A stretch of 64,000 nt of DNA from Bradyrhizobium betae (GCF_008932115.1 NZ_CP044543.1:4780501-4844500); one strand, 5' to 3'; counted from the first letter of the stretch, positions 17,936 to 26,896 are shown. The notes: generated by a model from the sequence alone, not told the origin. Numbers and translations are program-made.

Positions 17936-20785
17936 TTAGTTCAGCGCGTCGTTCAGCGCCGCATTGAGCGCCGCGAGACCCTTCTTGAGCCCGCCCTTGA
18001 GGTGCACCCGAAGCGCCCGCCGGCCGCGCTCGGTGAGCACGTCGAAATCGCCGCGCGCCTGCGCTGCCTTGATCACGCCGAAGCTGGCCTTCTGGCCCGG
18101 CACGGCAAGATCCCTGGCATCGTCGGCGGTGATCTGCAGGAACACGCCGCTGTCAGGCCCGCCCTTGTAGGCCTGGCCGGTGGAGTGCAGGAAGCGCGGG
18201 CCGAACTCGGCGCAGGTCGCGACGTGGCGCTTCTCGCGCACTTCCAGCCGCATGGCCTGGAGCGCGTCGATCGTCGCCTTGTCGCGGGCGATGTAGCCGA
18301 GCAGGGCGACATAGTCGCCATGGTTGGAGCGGGAGAGATGCGCCTTCAGCCAGGAGGTGAGGTCGCCGTTGGCGCCGGCAGCGCGGAGCGCCTTTGCGTT
18401 GGCCTCGTCGGTGTAGAGATCGGCTTCATCCGTGCTGACCACCGGCTGCTCCGCCGGCAGCGCGCCGGACTTCTCGTACGCCGTGGTCAACTCGCGAGTC
18501 TTGATCTTGGCAGCTTCCACGTCCGGCTGGTCGAACGGATTGATGCCGAGGATGCTGCCGGCCACCGCCGTCGCCATCTCGAAGCGGAAGAATTCCTGGC
18601 CGAGATGATCGATCGACTTCATCACGATGCGCACGACGGGATGGCCGGCCGCTTCGATCGCGGCAAGCTGAGAGTCGTGTGCGGCGTCCGCTTCGCCCTC
18701 GGTGCGGATGTCGATGAAGAAGCGGTCGTTGCTGTAGACCGAAGGCTCGCCCAGCGGCTCGCCGGCGATCGGGATCAGGCCCTTGCCTTCCTTGCCGGTC
18801 GATTCCGCGATCAGCTGTTCGGCCCAGGCGCCGAAATCGGCGATCTTCTTCGACGACAGGATCGTCACCTTGTCGCGGCCTTCGAGGCCGGCAAGGCCCA
18901 TGGCAAGGCCGAGCTGCACGCCGGGGTTCTCACTGGGTGGTACGTCCGGTCCGCAGGAACGTGCCATCGCCAGCGCATGCTTGACGAGGGTCTTGACGTC
19001 GATGCCCGCGGTGGCCGCCGGCACCAGGCCGAACGGCGACAGCACCGAATAGCGCCCGCCGATCGACGGTTCGCCATGGAAGATGCGGGCGTAGTTCAGC
19101 GTCTTGGCCGCCTTCTCCAGCGACGAGCCGGGGTCGGTCACCGCGATGAAGCGATGGCCCGCCTTCACCTTGGGGCCGACCGCCTGCGCGACGCGCTCGT
19201 GGAAATAGTCCTTCATCGCGTTCGGCTCGGTGGTGCCGCCCGACTTGCTGGACACGATGAACAATGTGTTGGCGATGTCGATCCTGGCTTCCATCGCCCG
19301 CACCTGCGCAGGGTCGGTGGAGTCGAGCACGTGCAGCTTCGGGAAGCCGGACTTCTTCGCGAACGTTTCGGCCAGCACCTCGGGCCCGAGGCTCGATCCA
19401 CCCATGCCGAGCACGACGGCATCGGAGAACTTCTGGCCCTTCACGCGGTTCGCGTAATCCTCGTAGTCGGCGACATCGGCCTTGGCGGCGCTGTCGAGCC
19501 AGCCAAGCCATTTGTCCTCGTCGGTGCCGGTCCAGACCGATTTGTCGCGCTGCCACAGCCGGCGGATTTTCGCCGATGCGCGCCATTCCTCGGTGCTCTT
19601 GGCCACGGCCTTGCCGAGCCCGTCGCCGAGCGAGAGAAGCTGGCGGTCGATCGCGGGACCAAGCACGGCGGCGCGCTTGTGCGCGACCGCGCCGTAGAGC
19701 TTGTCGGCGGCATCCGCAAACTGCTTCACGCCGTCCTTGACGAGTTCCTCGGTGATGGCGTCGAGCGAAACGCCTGAGCGCTCCAGCTCTTCCAGCACGC
19801 GATAGGCATCCTCGACATTCTCCTCCAGGCTGTCGCGCGGCTTGCCGTGGTCGCGGAACGCATCCAGCGTTGCCGGCGGCACGGTGTTGATGGTGTCGGG
19901 GCCGATCAGCTCCTCGACATAGAGCACGTCGCTATAATCCTTGTTCTTGGTGCCGGTGGAGGCCCACAGCATCCGCTGCGGCCTGGCGCCCTTGGCGGCG
20001 AGCTTGTCCCAGCGCGGACCTGCGAACAGGCGCTTGTAGTCCTGGTAGGCAACCTTGGCGTTGGCGATCGCGACCTTGCCTTTCAGCGCGGCGAGCCGCT
20101 CCTTCTCGGATGGATCGTTGGCGCGCGCGATCTTCTCGTCGAGCTGCTTGTCGACGACGCTGTCGATGCGGCTGACGAAGAAGCTCGCCACGCTCGCGAC
20201 ATGCGAGGGGTCGCCGCCACCGGCGACGTATTTCTCGAGACCGGCGAGATAGGCTTCGGCGACCTCAAGATAGACCGCCTTCGAGAACAACAGCGTGATG
20301 TTGATGCTGATGCCGTCACCGATCAGTGTTTCGATCGCCGGCAGACCTTCCGGCGTCGCCGGCACCTTCACCATCAGGTTCTTGCGATTCACGTCTTTCC
20401 AGAGCCGCCGCGCCTCGGCGACCGTGCCGGCGGTGTCCATCGCGAGGTAAGGCGAGACCTCCAGGCTGACATAGCCGTCGCCGCCCTTGAGACGATCGTA
20501 GACCGGGCGGAGCACGTCGGCGGCATTCTGGATGTCCTCGACCGCGACGGCCTCGAACAGATCGGCCACGGTCCGGTCGCCGCGCTTGAGCGCCTTGCCG
20601 ATCGGGGCGTCGTATTCGTCCGAGCTGCCGATCGCCTTCTCGAAGATCGAGGGGTTGGAGGTGACGCCCTTGACGCCGTCGGTATCGATCAGCCGCTTCA
20701 AATCGCCCTTGGCGATGAAACCACGGGCCAGGAAGTCCAGCCAGACGGCTTGTCCGTGCTTTTCCAGTTCTTTTACGGGATTCAT
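17936..20785 (-). CDS. tal-pgi: Bifunctional transaldolase / glucose-6-phosphate isomerase
   Basis: 949 aa fusion. Residues 1-370 are transaldolase with the Schiff-base Lys in [12 protein letters not shown] and the leading [13 protein letters not shown] motif. From about residue 390 to the end is phosphoglucose isomerase, with [15 protein letters not shown] and the sugar-phosphate motif [17 protein letters not shown]. One polypeptide therefore links the non-oxidative pentose pathway to the glucose-6-phosphate used by Zwf, encoded two genes downstream. Such fusions are known in several Rhizobiales and Actinobacteria. It is the first gene of the six-gene minus-strand operon. ATG 20785 has only a distant GGAG about 18 bases upstream, so the exact start is slightly uncertain. 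Confidence 0.95.
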   Translation of the reverse strand: MNPVKELEKHGQAVWLDFLARGFIAKGDLKRLIDTDGVKGVTSNPSIFEKAIGSSDEYDAPIGKALKRGDRTVADLFEAVAVEDIQNAADVLRPVYDRLKGGDGYVSLEVSPYLAMDTAGTVAEARRLWKDVNRKNLMVKVPATPEGLPAIETLIGDGISINITLLFSKAVYLEVAEAYLAGLEKYVAGGGDPSHVASVASFFVSRIDSVVDKQLDEKIARANDPSEKERLAALKGKVAIANAKVAYQDYKRLFAGPRWDKLAAKGARPQRMLWASTGTKNKDYSDVLYVEELIGPDTINTVPPATLDAFRDHGKPRDSLEENVEDAYRVLEELERSGVSLDAITEELVKDGVKQFADAADKLYGAVAHKRAAVLGPAIDRQLLSLGDGLGKAVAKSTEEWRASAKIRRLWQRDKSVWTGTDEDKWLGWLDSAAKADVADYEDYANRVKGQKFSDAVVLGMGGSSLGPEVLAETFAKKSGFPKLHVLDSTDPAQVRAMEARIDIANTLFIVSSKSGGTTEPNAMKDYFHERVAQAVGPKVKAGHRFIAVTDPGSSLEKAAKTLNYARIFHGEPSIGGRYSVLSPFGLVPAATAGIDVKTLVKHALAMARSCGPDVPPSENPGVQLGLAMGLAGLEGRDKVTILSSKKIADFGAWAEQLIAESTGKEGKGLIPIAGEPLGEPSVYSNDRFFIDIRTEGEADAAHDSQLAAIEAAGHPVVRIVMKSIDHLGQEFFRFEMATAVAGSILGINPFDQPDVEAAKIKTRELTTAYEKSGALPAEQPVVSTDEADLYTDEANAKALRAAGANGDLTSWLKAHLSRSNHGDYVALLGYIARDKATIDALQAMRLEVREKRHVATCAEFGPRFLHSTGQAYKGGPDSGVFLQITADDARDLAVPGQKASFGVIKAAQARGDFDVLTERGRRALRVHLKGGLKKGLAALNAALNDALN

Positions 20786-20957
20786 GATGCTTATTTTTCT
20801 CCAAGCCTGCGGGCAAAGGGTTCCCGCGCCGGTCCTGACGCGCTATCCTCTAGCGTACATGCTCCCGGGAGGGAACCAATCAAGGGTATCAGCGTCATAC
20901 TCCCAGTGTAACTCTGCCGCGATCATGGCGATCCATGTGGCGAACGGTGTGTTGCGT

Positions 20958-20988
20958 AAAAAATCATTGGCCGGGGAGGACCGGCCAA
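20958..20988 (-). terminator. Intrinsic terminator, minus strand
   Basis: Perfect 8-bp stem TTGGCCGG/CCGGCCAA with six-base loop (20967-20988), followed on the minus strand by TGA and six T (complement of 20958-20963). No annotated minus-strand gene ends just upstream of it, so it terminates either an unannotated RNA or a leader transcript. On the plus strand the tail is not U-rich. Confidence 0.65.
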
Positions 20989-21090
20989 GATCTTGTTGCG
21001 TAACGCCGGCCGCCTGGTCTCGTTGGCTTTTGCCACTTGGGCTCGTGGCTGTGCGGAGTATCATCGGCGGATTCCGGTCCGCCTGGTACA
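20958..21090 (-). ncRNA. Candidate minus-strand small RNA or operon leader with anti-Shine-Dalgarno terminator loop
   Basis: The 343-bp gap between tal-pgi and the next plus-strand gene holds no convincing protein gene. On the minus strand it could fold into a hairpin at 21066-21083 (GGCGGA/TCCGCC) and end in the terminator at 20958-20988, whose loop is UCCUCC. Loops of this anti-Shine-Dalgarno kind are known in small RNAs of Alphaproteobacteria. A 10-base direct repeat TGTTGCGTAA (20950-20959 and 20994-21003) brackets the terminator. The RNA would be about 130 nt; its 5' end is a guess. It could equally be an attenuated leader of tal-pgi, which starts 170 bases further on. Confidence 0.4.
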
Positions 21091-21128
21091 TCGTGACTTG
21101 GTCGCGAATGGCCATGCTGGGGGAAAGC

Positions 21129-21770
21129 ATGCACGCACATCATGACGGTCTGGCGCTCTCCGTCACCGACAGAACGCAAGCGGTCGCGTCGGCCATTTGC
21201 ATTGACGCGTCCCACGATCTCGAAATCAGTCCATGTACGACCCAGCTGCGGCTGCTGGTCGCTGCGGGTTTCGCGATGACCCTGCTCAGCGCGACTCTTG
21301 CCTTTGACTGGTGGGACGGCCTCGGCGACTACGGCACGACGGTCGGCTATGCCGGCGTCGCGGTGTTCGGCCTGATGACCTGCCGGCTGATCTGGATGCT
21401 GCCCGCCGAACGGGGGGCGGTGGTGATCGTCACCCCCTACGGCATCCGCGATCTCCGCATCGGCAATGAATTTCTGCTGTGGGACTCGATCGCGGAGATT
21501 TCGGCTGACGAATGCCGCGGACACAAGATGATCGTGCTGACGCCGACGCCAGCCTTGCAGCGCCAGCTCGGCGCGATCCGCAGCTCCGCTCGCCGCGCGC
21601 AGAACGATCGGATCGTCATCCGTCTGGATGGGTTGGCGACCGATTTTGACACATTGCTGAGGGCTTGCCGCGACTGTCATGCTGCGAGCGACCCACGCAC
21701 CGCATTGCAGCAGGAAGATGAACGCGGCGCACATGACGGCATTCGCGGCTTCGCCGTACCAGCGACATAA
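21129..21770 (+). CDS. Membrane-anchored PH-like protein, STM3941-type (paralogue of 29368-29952)
   Basis: 213 aa hypothetical protein. Two predicted membrane helices (about residues 37-58 and 66-88) are followed by a cytoplasmic region whose GIRDLRIGNEFLLWDSIAEI resembles the core of bacterial PH-like domains. It aligns over its centre with the protein at 29368-29952 (shared LAF-W, FGL-TCR-W-L, VV, GIRD-R, W pattern). Function unknown. ATG 21129 follows a GGGGGA stretch; another in-frame ATG lies at 21114. No gene overlaps it. The only genes near are the divergent tal-pgi and the downstream prkA, 306 bp away, so it is probably monocistronic. Confidence 0.72.
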   Translation: MHAHHDGLALSVTDRTQAVASAICIDASHDLEISPCTTQLRLLVAAGFAMTLLSATLAFDWWDGLGDYGTTVGYAGVAVFGLMTCRLIWMLPAERGAVVIVTPYGIRDLRIGNEFLLWDSIAEISADECRGHKMIVLTPTPALQRQLGAIRSSARRAQNDRIVIRLDGLATDFDTLLRACRDCHAASDPRTALQQEDERGAHDGIRGFAVPAT

Positions 21771-21897
21771 GATTGCCGCGCGCGGACTGCTCCATGTTGC
21801 GGTGCCGGATGGACTCGTCCCCCCGGTAAGACCCGGATGTTGCGAGCGAGTGACATTTTCTGGAAATGAGCGATGATAGACGCAGATTCGCACAAAT

Positions 21898-21915
21898 AAC
21901 AGGCATGTGCCTGTT
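21898..21915. promoter_or_regulatory. Inverted repeat upstream of prkA, possible operator
   Basis: AACAGGCA-TG-TGCCTGTT, a perfect 8-2-8 inverted repeat in the 306-bp gap between the PH-like gene and prkA, about 160 bases before the prkA ATG. It has no U-tract, so a protein-binding site is more likely than a terminator. The rest of the gap (21771-22076) shows no protein gene. Confidence 0.35.
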
Positions 21916-22013
21916 CGTAACTCAACGAGTGCCTACGTTGTGCGTTGCGTGGAGTTGGCACCCGGGTGTCCAATGATCGTCATGTGCTCACGCTGATTCG
22001 AGAGTGGCGCTAC

Positions 22014-22038
22014 GGAACGGTCCAGTCGTCGCTGCTTT
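22014..22038 (+). promoter_or_regulatory. Possible EcfG-like promoter of prkA
   Basis: GGAAC at 22014-22018, 16 bases, then CTTT at 22035-22038; the EcfG consensus is GGAAC-N16/17-cGTT, so one position of the -10 box is off, the same deviation as in the glgE-side element at 9350. A start near 22045 would give a leader of about 30 nt before prkA. Weak evidence on its own. Confidence 0.3.
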
Positions 22039-22076
22039 AGTTCAGTTGTGTAGCGGAACTCACGCGGAGAGGGATC

Positions 22077-24020
22077 ATGTACAACGATTCTTTGTTCAAC
22101 GCTTTCGCTCGGTCGTTCGAGGCGAGAAGCCAGCACGACATGTCGATGGCGGAATATCTGGAATCGTGTCGAAGCGATCCCATGAAATACGCCAACGCGG
22201 CCGAACGATTACTAGCGGCGATCGGTGAGCCCCAAACGATTGACACGGCCAAGGACCCACGCCTTGGCCGTATTTTTTTGAACCGCACGATCCGCACCTA
22301 TCCGGCCTTCGCCGGCTTCTACGGCATGGAAGAAACCATCGAGCGCATCGTCGGGTTCTTCCGTCACGCGGCGCAAGGCCTCGAAGAGCGCAAGCAGATT
22401 CTCTATCTGCTCGGTCCGGTCGGCGGCGGCAAATCCTCGCTCGCCGAGCGGCTGAAGTCGCTGATGGAAGTGCATCCGATCTACGTGCTCAAGGCCGGTG
22501 ACGAACTCTCGCCCGTGTTCGAGAGCCCGCTCAGCCTGTTCGATCCCGATCAGCTCGGCCCGATGCTGGAAGAGAAATACGGCATTCCGCGCCGGCGCCT
22601 CACCGGCCTGATGAGCCCGTGGTGCTACAAGCGGCTGGAGGCCTTCGGCGGCGACATTTCCCAGTTCAGAGTCGCAAAGATCCAGCCGTCGCGGCTGCGC
22701 CAGATCGGCATCGCCAAGACCGAGCCCGGTGACGAGAACAACCAGGACATCTCCTCGCTGGTCGGCAAGGTCGACATCCGCAAGCTCGAGACCTACGCCC
22801 AGAACGATCCCGACGCCTACAGCTATTCCGGCGGCCTGAACCGCGCCAACCAGGGCGTGCTCGAGTTCGTCGAGATGTTCAAGGCGCCGATCAAGATGCT
22901 GCATCCGCTGCTCACGGCGACGCAGGAAGGCAACTACATCGGCACCGAGAATATCGGTGCGATCCCGTTCACCGGCGTCATCCTCGCGCATTCGAACGAG
23001 GCCGAGTGGGCGAGCTTCAAGTCGAACAAGAACAACGAGGCCTTCATCGACCGCATCTGCGTGATCAAGGTGCCTTACTGCCTGCGGATCACGGAAGAGC
23101 AGAAGATCTACGAGAAGCTGATCCAGGGCTCCGAGCTCGCGGCCGCGCCATGCGCGCCCTCGACGCTGGAGACGCTGGCGCGGTTCTCGGTGATGTCGCG
23201 GCTGCGCAAGCACGAGAACTCCACGATCTATGCCAAGATGCGGGTCTACGACGGCGAGAGCCTGAAGGAATCCGATCCGAAGGCGCGCAGCGTCCAGGAA
23301 TACCGCGATGCGGCCGGCGTCGACGAGGGCATGGACGGCGTCTCCACCCGCTTTGCCTTCAAGATCCTGGCTGCGACCTTCAACCACGATCCGCAGGAAG
23401 TCGCCGCCGACGCCGTGCATCTGATGTACGCGCTGGAGCAGTCGATCAAGCGCGAGCAGCTGCCCGAGGAAGTCGAGAAGCGCTACCTCGAATTCATCAA
23501 GGCGGATCTGGCGCCGCGTTATGCCGAGTTCATCGGTCACGAGATCCAGAAGGCCTATCTCGAATCCTACTCGGATTACGGCCAGAACCTGTTCGATCGC
23601 TACGTCGACTACGCCGATGCCTGGATCGAGGACCAGGACTTCAAGGATCCCGACACCGGCCAGCTGCTCGATCGCGAACTCTTGAACCAGGAACTGACGA
23701 AAATCGAGAAGCCGGCGGGCATCGCCAACCCCAAGGACTTCCGCAACGAGGTGGTCAAATTCTCGTTACGGTCGCGGGCCCAGAACGGCGGCAAGAATCC
23801 GACCTGGACCTCCTACGAGAAGATTCGCGATGTGATCGAAAAGCGGATATTCTCTCAGGTCGAGGACCTGCTTCCGGTGATCTCGTTCGGGTCGAAGAAG
23901 GACGGCGAGACGGAGAAGAAGCACGGCGAGTTCGTGGCACGCATGGTGGAGCGCGGCTACACCGAGCGTCAGGTTCGCCGGCTGGTCGAATGGTACATGC
24001 GCGTGAAGCAAGCCGGTTGA
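22077..24020 (+). CDS. prkA: PrkA family serine protein kinase / AAA ATPase
   Basis: 647 aa, the normal length of PrkA (YeaG in E. coli), a cytoplasmic AAA-type protein with reported Ser kinase activity linked to starvation and stress responses. The N-terminus (MAEYLESCRSDPMKYANAAE) aligns with YeaG from its start, so ATG 22077 is right; GGAGAGGGA lies just upstream. The Walker A motif GPVGGGKSS is near residue 120 and the C-terminal PrkA domain ends in VEWYMRVKQAG. It is the first gene of prkA-yeaH-spoVR (15 bp gap, then overlap). Odd feature: codons 1-68 use many codons rare in this genome (AGA, CGA, TTA-CTA, CCA, ATT-TTT-TTG) and contain a complete intrinsic terminator, after which codon use returns to the GC-rich norm. 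Confidence 0.96.
   Translation: MYNDSLFNAFARSFEARSQHDMSMAEYLESCRSDPMKYANAAERLLAAIGEPQTIDTAKDPRLGRIFLNRTIRTYPAFAGFYGMEETIERIVGFFRHAAQGLEERKQILYLLGPVGGGKSSLAERLKSLMEVHPIYVLKAGDELSPVFESPLSLFDPDQLGPMLEEKYGIPRRRLTGLMSPWCYKRLEAFGGDISQFRVAKIQPSRLRQIGIAKTEPGDENNQDISSLVGKVDIRKLETYAQNDPDAYSYSGGLNRANQGVLEFVEMFKAPIKMLHPLLTATQEGNYIGTENIGAIPFTGVILAHSNEAEWASFKSNKNNEAFIDRICVIKVPYCLRITEEQKIYEKLIQGSELAAAPCAPSTLETLARFSVMSRLRKHENSTIYAKMRVYDGESLKESDPKARSVQEYRDAAGVDEGMDGVSTRFAFKILAATFNHDPQEVAADAVHLMYALEQSIKREQLPEEVEKRYLEFIKADLAPRYAEFIGHEIQKAYLESYSDYGQNLFDRYVDYADAWIEDQDFKDPDTGQLLDRELLNQELTKIEKPAGIANPKDFRNEVVKFSLRSRAQNGGKNPTWTSYEKIRDVIEKRIFSQVEDLLPVISFGSKKDGETEKKHGEFVARMVERGYTERQVRRLVEWYMRVKQAG
22245..22279 (+). terminator. 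Intrinsic terminator inside the prkA coding sequence (candidate attenuator)
   Basis: Sense-strand hairpin with a perfect 10-bp stem ACGGCCAAGG/CCTTGGCCGT (22245-22254 and 22262-22271), 7-base loop, then A and seven T (22273-22279). It covers prkA codons 57-68. Translating ribosomes would melt the stem; without translation the RNA should end here, giving a transcript of roughly 235 nt if it starts near 22045. The U-tract is encoded by ATT TTT TTG, unusual in a gene that otherwise favours ATC, TTC and CTG/CTC. Confidence 0.7.
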
Positions 24021-24035
24021 GGCGGATGGGAATCA

Positions 24036-25319
24036 GTGGCCATTCACATCATTGACAGGCGCCTGAATCCAGGCGGCAAGAGTCTTGAGAACCGTCAGCG
24101 GTTCTTGCGTCGGGCCAAATCCCTGGTGCAGGGCGCCGTCAAGAAGACCTCGCAGGAACGCGATATCAAGGACGTCCTGGAGGGTGGTGAGGTCACGATC
24201 CCGCTCGACGGCATGCACGAGCCGCGGTTCCGCCGTGAGGGCGGAACGCGCGACATGGTGCTGCCGGGCAACAAGAAGTTCGTCGAGGGCGACTATCTCC
24301 AGCGCTCCGGCCAGGGCAGCGCCAAGGATTCCGGTCCCGGTGAAGGCGACAGCGAGGACGCCTTCCGCTTCGTGCTCAGCCGCGACGAGTTCGTCGATCT
24401 CTTCCTCGACGATCTCGAACTGCCGGATCTGGCCAAACGCAAGATTGCGCAGACCGAGAGCGAGGGTATCCAGCGCGCCGGCTACACCACGTCGGGCTCG
24501 CCCTCCAACATCTCGGTGAGCCGGACGGTGCGCCGCGCGATGGCGCGTCGTATCGCGCTCAAACGTCCCAGCAAGGACGAGATCGAGGAGCTGGAAGCGG
24601 CAATCGCCGCTTGCACGGACGAGGACGAGCGCTCGCTGATGCTCGCCCAGCTCGAAAAGCTGAAGGCGAAGTCGAAGCGGATTCCGTTCATCGATCCGAT
24701 CGACATCCGCTATCGGCGCTTCGAGACGGTGCCCAAGCCGGTCGCGCAGGCCGTGATGTTCTGCCTGATGGATGTCTCGGGCTCGATGTCCGAGCACATG
24801 AAGGATCTCGCCAAGCGATTCTACATGCTGCTCTACGTGTTCCTGAAACGGCGCTACAAGCACGTCGAGATCGTCTTCATCCGCCACACCGACCGCGCCG
24901 AGGAGGTGGACGAGCAGACCTTCTTCTACGGCCCGGCCTCGGGCGGCACGCTGGTCTCCAGCGCGCTGCAGGCGATGCATGAGATCGTGCGCGAGCGCTT
25001 CAGCCCGGCGGACTGGAACATCTACGCCGCGCAGGCCTCCGACGGCGACAACTCCTATTCCGACGGCGAGCTCACGGGCATGCTGCTGACCGACAAGATC
25101 CTGCCGGTCTGCCAGTTCTTTGCCTATCTCGAGGTCGGGGAATCAGGCGGCAGCGCCTTCGATCTCTCCGACTCCTCGCTCTGGACTCTCTACGAGCGCC
25201 TGCGCAACGGCGGCGCACCGCTTTCGATGCGCAAGGTCAGCGAGCGCAGCGAGATCTTCCCGGTGTTCCACGATCTGTTCCAGCGCCGCGAAACGGCCCA
25301 GGAGAAAGCTGCTCCATGA
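24036..25319 (+). CDS. YeaH/YhbH family protein with von Willebrand A-like domain
   Basis: 427 aa from GTG 24036. A charged N-terminal half contains the family pattern (IDRRLNPGGKSLENRQRFLRR by position 5-25), and the C-terminal half is a vWA-like fold with the metal-site motif CLMDVSGSMSEHMKD around residue 246. Biochemical role unknown; in Bacillus (YhbH) and E. coli (YeaH) the gene always sits with prkA and often spoVR and is induced by stress or stationary phase. It lies 15 bp after prkA, and its stop overlaps the spoVR start by 4 bp (ATGA), so the three proteins are probably made together. Confidence 0.93.
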   Translation: MAIHIIDRRLNPGGKSLENRQRFLRRAKSLVQGAVKKTSQERDIKDVLEGGEVTIPLDGMHEPRFRREGGTRDMVLPGNKKFVEGDYLQRSGQGSAKDSGPGEGDSEDAFRFVLSRDEFVDLFLDDLELPDLAKRKIAQTESEGIQRAGYTTSGSPSNISVSRTVRRAMARRIALKRPSKDEIEELEAAIAACTDEDERSLMLAQLEKLKAKSKRIPFIDPIDIRYRRFETVPKPVAQAVMFCLMDVSGSMSEHMKDLAKRFYMLLYVFLKRRYKHVEIVFIRHTDRAEEVDEQTFFYGPASGGTLVSSALQAMHEIVRERFSPADWNIYAAQASDGDNSYSDGELTGMLLTDKILPVCQFFAYLEVGESGGSAFDLSDSSLWTLYERLRNGGAPLSMRKVSERSEIFPVFHDLFQRRETAQEKAAP

Positions 25320-26851
25320 CGGAAAGATTGTTCGAAGGCGCGGATTGGGACTTTCACACCTTGCAGCGCATTACCGATGCCTGCGAGGAGGTGGCGAAGA
25401 ACGATCTCGGTCTCGACGTCTATCCGAACCAGATCGAGGTCATCACCGCCGAGCAGATGCTGGATGCCTACTCTTCGGTCGGCATGCCGCTGTTCTACAA
25501 GCACTGGTCCTTCGGCAAGCAGTTCGCCTATCACGAGGCCTCCTACCGCAAGGGCCTGATGGGCCTCGCCTATGAGATCGTGATCAACTCTTCGCCCTGC
25601 ATCTCCTATCTGATGGAGGAGAACACGGCGACGATGCAGACGCTGGTGATCGCGCACGCCGCCTTCGGCCACAACCATTTCTTCAAGAACAACTATCTGT
25701 TCAAGCAATGGACCGACGCCGACGGCATCCTGGACTATCTCGATTTCGCCAAGACCTACGTCATGCAATGCGAGGAGCGCTACGGCCGCACCGAGGTCGA
25801 GCGCACGCTGGACGCCGCGCATGCGCTGATGTCGCACGGCATCGACCGCTATCCCGGCAAGAAGAAGCTCGACCTGCGCGCCGAGGAGAAGCGGGCAGGG
25901 CGCCGCCGCCAGCACGAGGAGGAGGTCTTCAACGATCTCTGGCGCACGGTCCCCAAGGGTGCCGCCAAGAGCAAGTCCACGCTCAGCCTCGAGCGCCGCC
26001 GCAAGCTGCTCGGCCTGCCGCAGGAAAACCTGCTCTATTTCCTGGAGAAGAGCGCGCCGCGGTTGGCTCCCTGGCAGCGCGAGCTGCTGCGCATCGTCCG
26101 CCACATCGCGCAATATTTCTATCCGCAGAGCCAGACCAAGGTGATGAACGAGGGCACCGCGACCTACGTCCATTACCGCATCATGACCAAGCTGCACCAG
26201 ACGGGCCGCATCACCGACGGCAATTTCCTCGAATTCCTGCAATCGCACACCAACGTGGTGTTTCAGCCCGAATTCGACGATCGGCGCTTCTCCGGCTTCA
26301 ATCCCTATGCGATCGGCTTCGCCATGATGCAGGACATCGAGCGCATCGTCACCAGGCCGGAGGACGAGGACCGGGAATGGTTCCCCGATATCGCCGGCAA
26401 GAACGACGTAATGGGCGTGCTGCGCGACGTCTGGGCCAACTACCGCGACGAAAGCTTCATCGCCCAGTTCCTGAGTCCGAAGCTGATGCGGCAGCTCCGC
26501 ATGTTCCATCTGCACGATGATCCCGAGGAGCGTGCCGGCATCCGGGTCGATGCGATTCACGACGAGCGCGGCTTCCGCCGCGTGCGGCGCGAGCTCGCGC
26601 GGCAGCACGATGTCGGCTACATCGACGCCAACATCGAGGTGGTCGACGTCGATCTCTCCGGCGACCGCCGGCTGATCCTGCACCACCACGTCATCAAGGG
26701 CGCGCAGCTCAACGAGACCGACGCCAAGCGGGTGCTCCAGCACCTCGCCGATCTCTGGACCTACGACGTCTCGCTGATCGAGGTCGACGCCAACGACAAG
26801 GTCCTGCGCGAATACGTCGTGAGCCCGCGCCCGATCACCGCGGCGGCCTGA
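25316..26851 (+). CDS. spoVR: SpoVR family protein
   Basis: 511 aa, full length for the SpoVR/YcgB family. Conserved blocks include YHEASYRKGLMGLAYEIVIN, SYLMEENTATMQTLVIAHA with FGHNHFFKNN, and GKNDVMGVLRDVWANYRDES. In Bacillus SpoVR affects spore cortex formation; this organism is not expected to sporulate, and in proteobacteria the family belongs to the PrkA/YeaH stress triad with unknown biochemistry. Starts in an ATGA overlap with yeaH. A short palindromic repeat element begins 45 bp after the stop. Confidence 0.94.
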   Translation: MTERLFEGADWDFHTLQRITDACEEVAKNDLGLDVYPNQIEVITAEQMLDAYSSVGMPLFYKHWSFGKQFAYHEASYRKGLMGLAYEIVINSSPCISYLMEENTATMQTLVIAHAAFGHNHFFKNNYLFKQWTDADGILDYLDFAKTYVMQCEERYGRTEVERTLDAAHALMSHGIDRYPGKKKLDLRAEEKRAGRRRQHEEEVFNDLWRTVPKGAAKSKSTLSLERRRKLLGLPQENLLYFLEKSAPRLAPWQRELLRIVRHIAQYFYPQSQTKVMNEGTATYVHYRIMTKLHQTGRITDGNFLEFLQSHTNVVFQPEFDDRRFSGFNPYAIGFAMMQDIERIVTRPEDEDREWFPDIAGKNDVMGVLRDVWANYRDESFIAQFLSPKLMRQLRMFHLHDDPEERAGIRVDAIHDERGFRRVRRELARQHDVGYIDANIEVVDVDLSGDRRLILHHHVIKGAQLNETDAKRVLQHLADLWTYDVSLIEVDANDKVLREYVVSPRPITAAA

Positions 26852-26896
26852 GGGGCTGGTTACGCGGACCAGTATGGCGGGATGCGCGTTGATGCG

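Noticed and set aside
20872..20896. EcfG-like element GGAAC-N16-CGTC in the tal-pgi upstream gap
   Set aside because: The -10 match is imperfect and it points at the plus-strand gene from more than 230 bp away.
20532..21128. N-terminal extension of the PH-like protein back into tal-pgi antisense
   Set aside because: The extension is composition-biased shadow sequence; the paralogue at 29368 begins near the first membrane helix, supporting a start around 21129.
21954..21971. Possible sigma-54 promoter upstream of prkA (TTGGCAC)
   Set aside because: A -24-like TGGCAC is present but the matching -12 TTGC at the required spacing is absent (the position reads GTGT).
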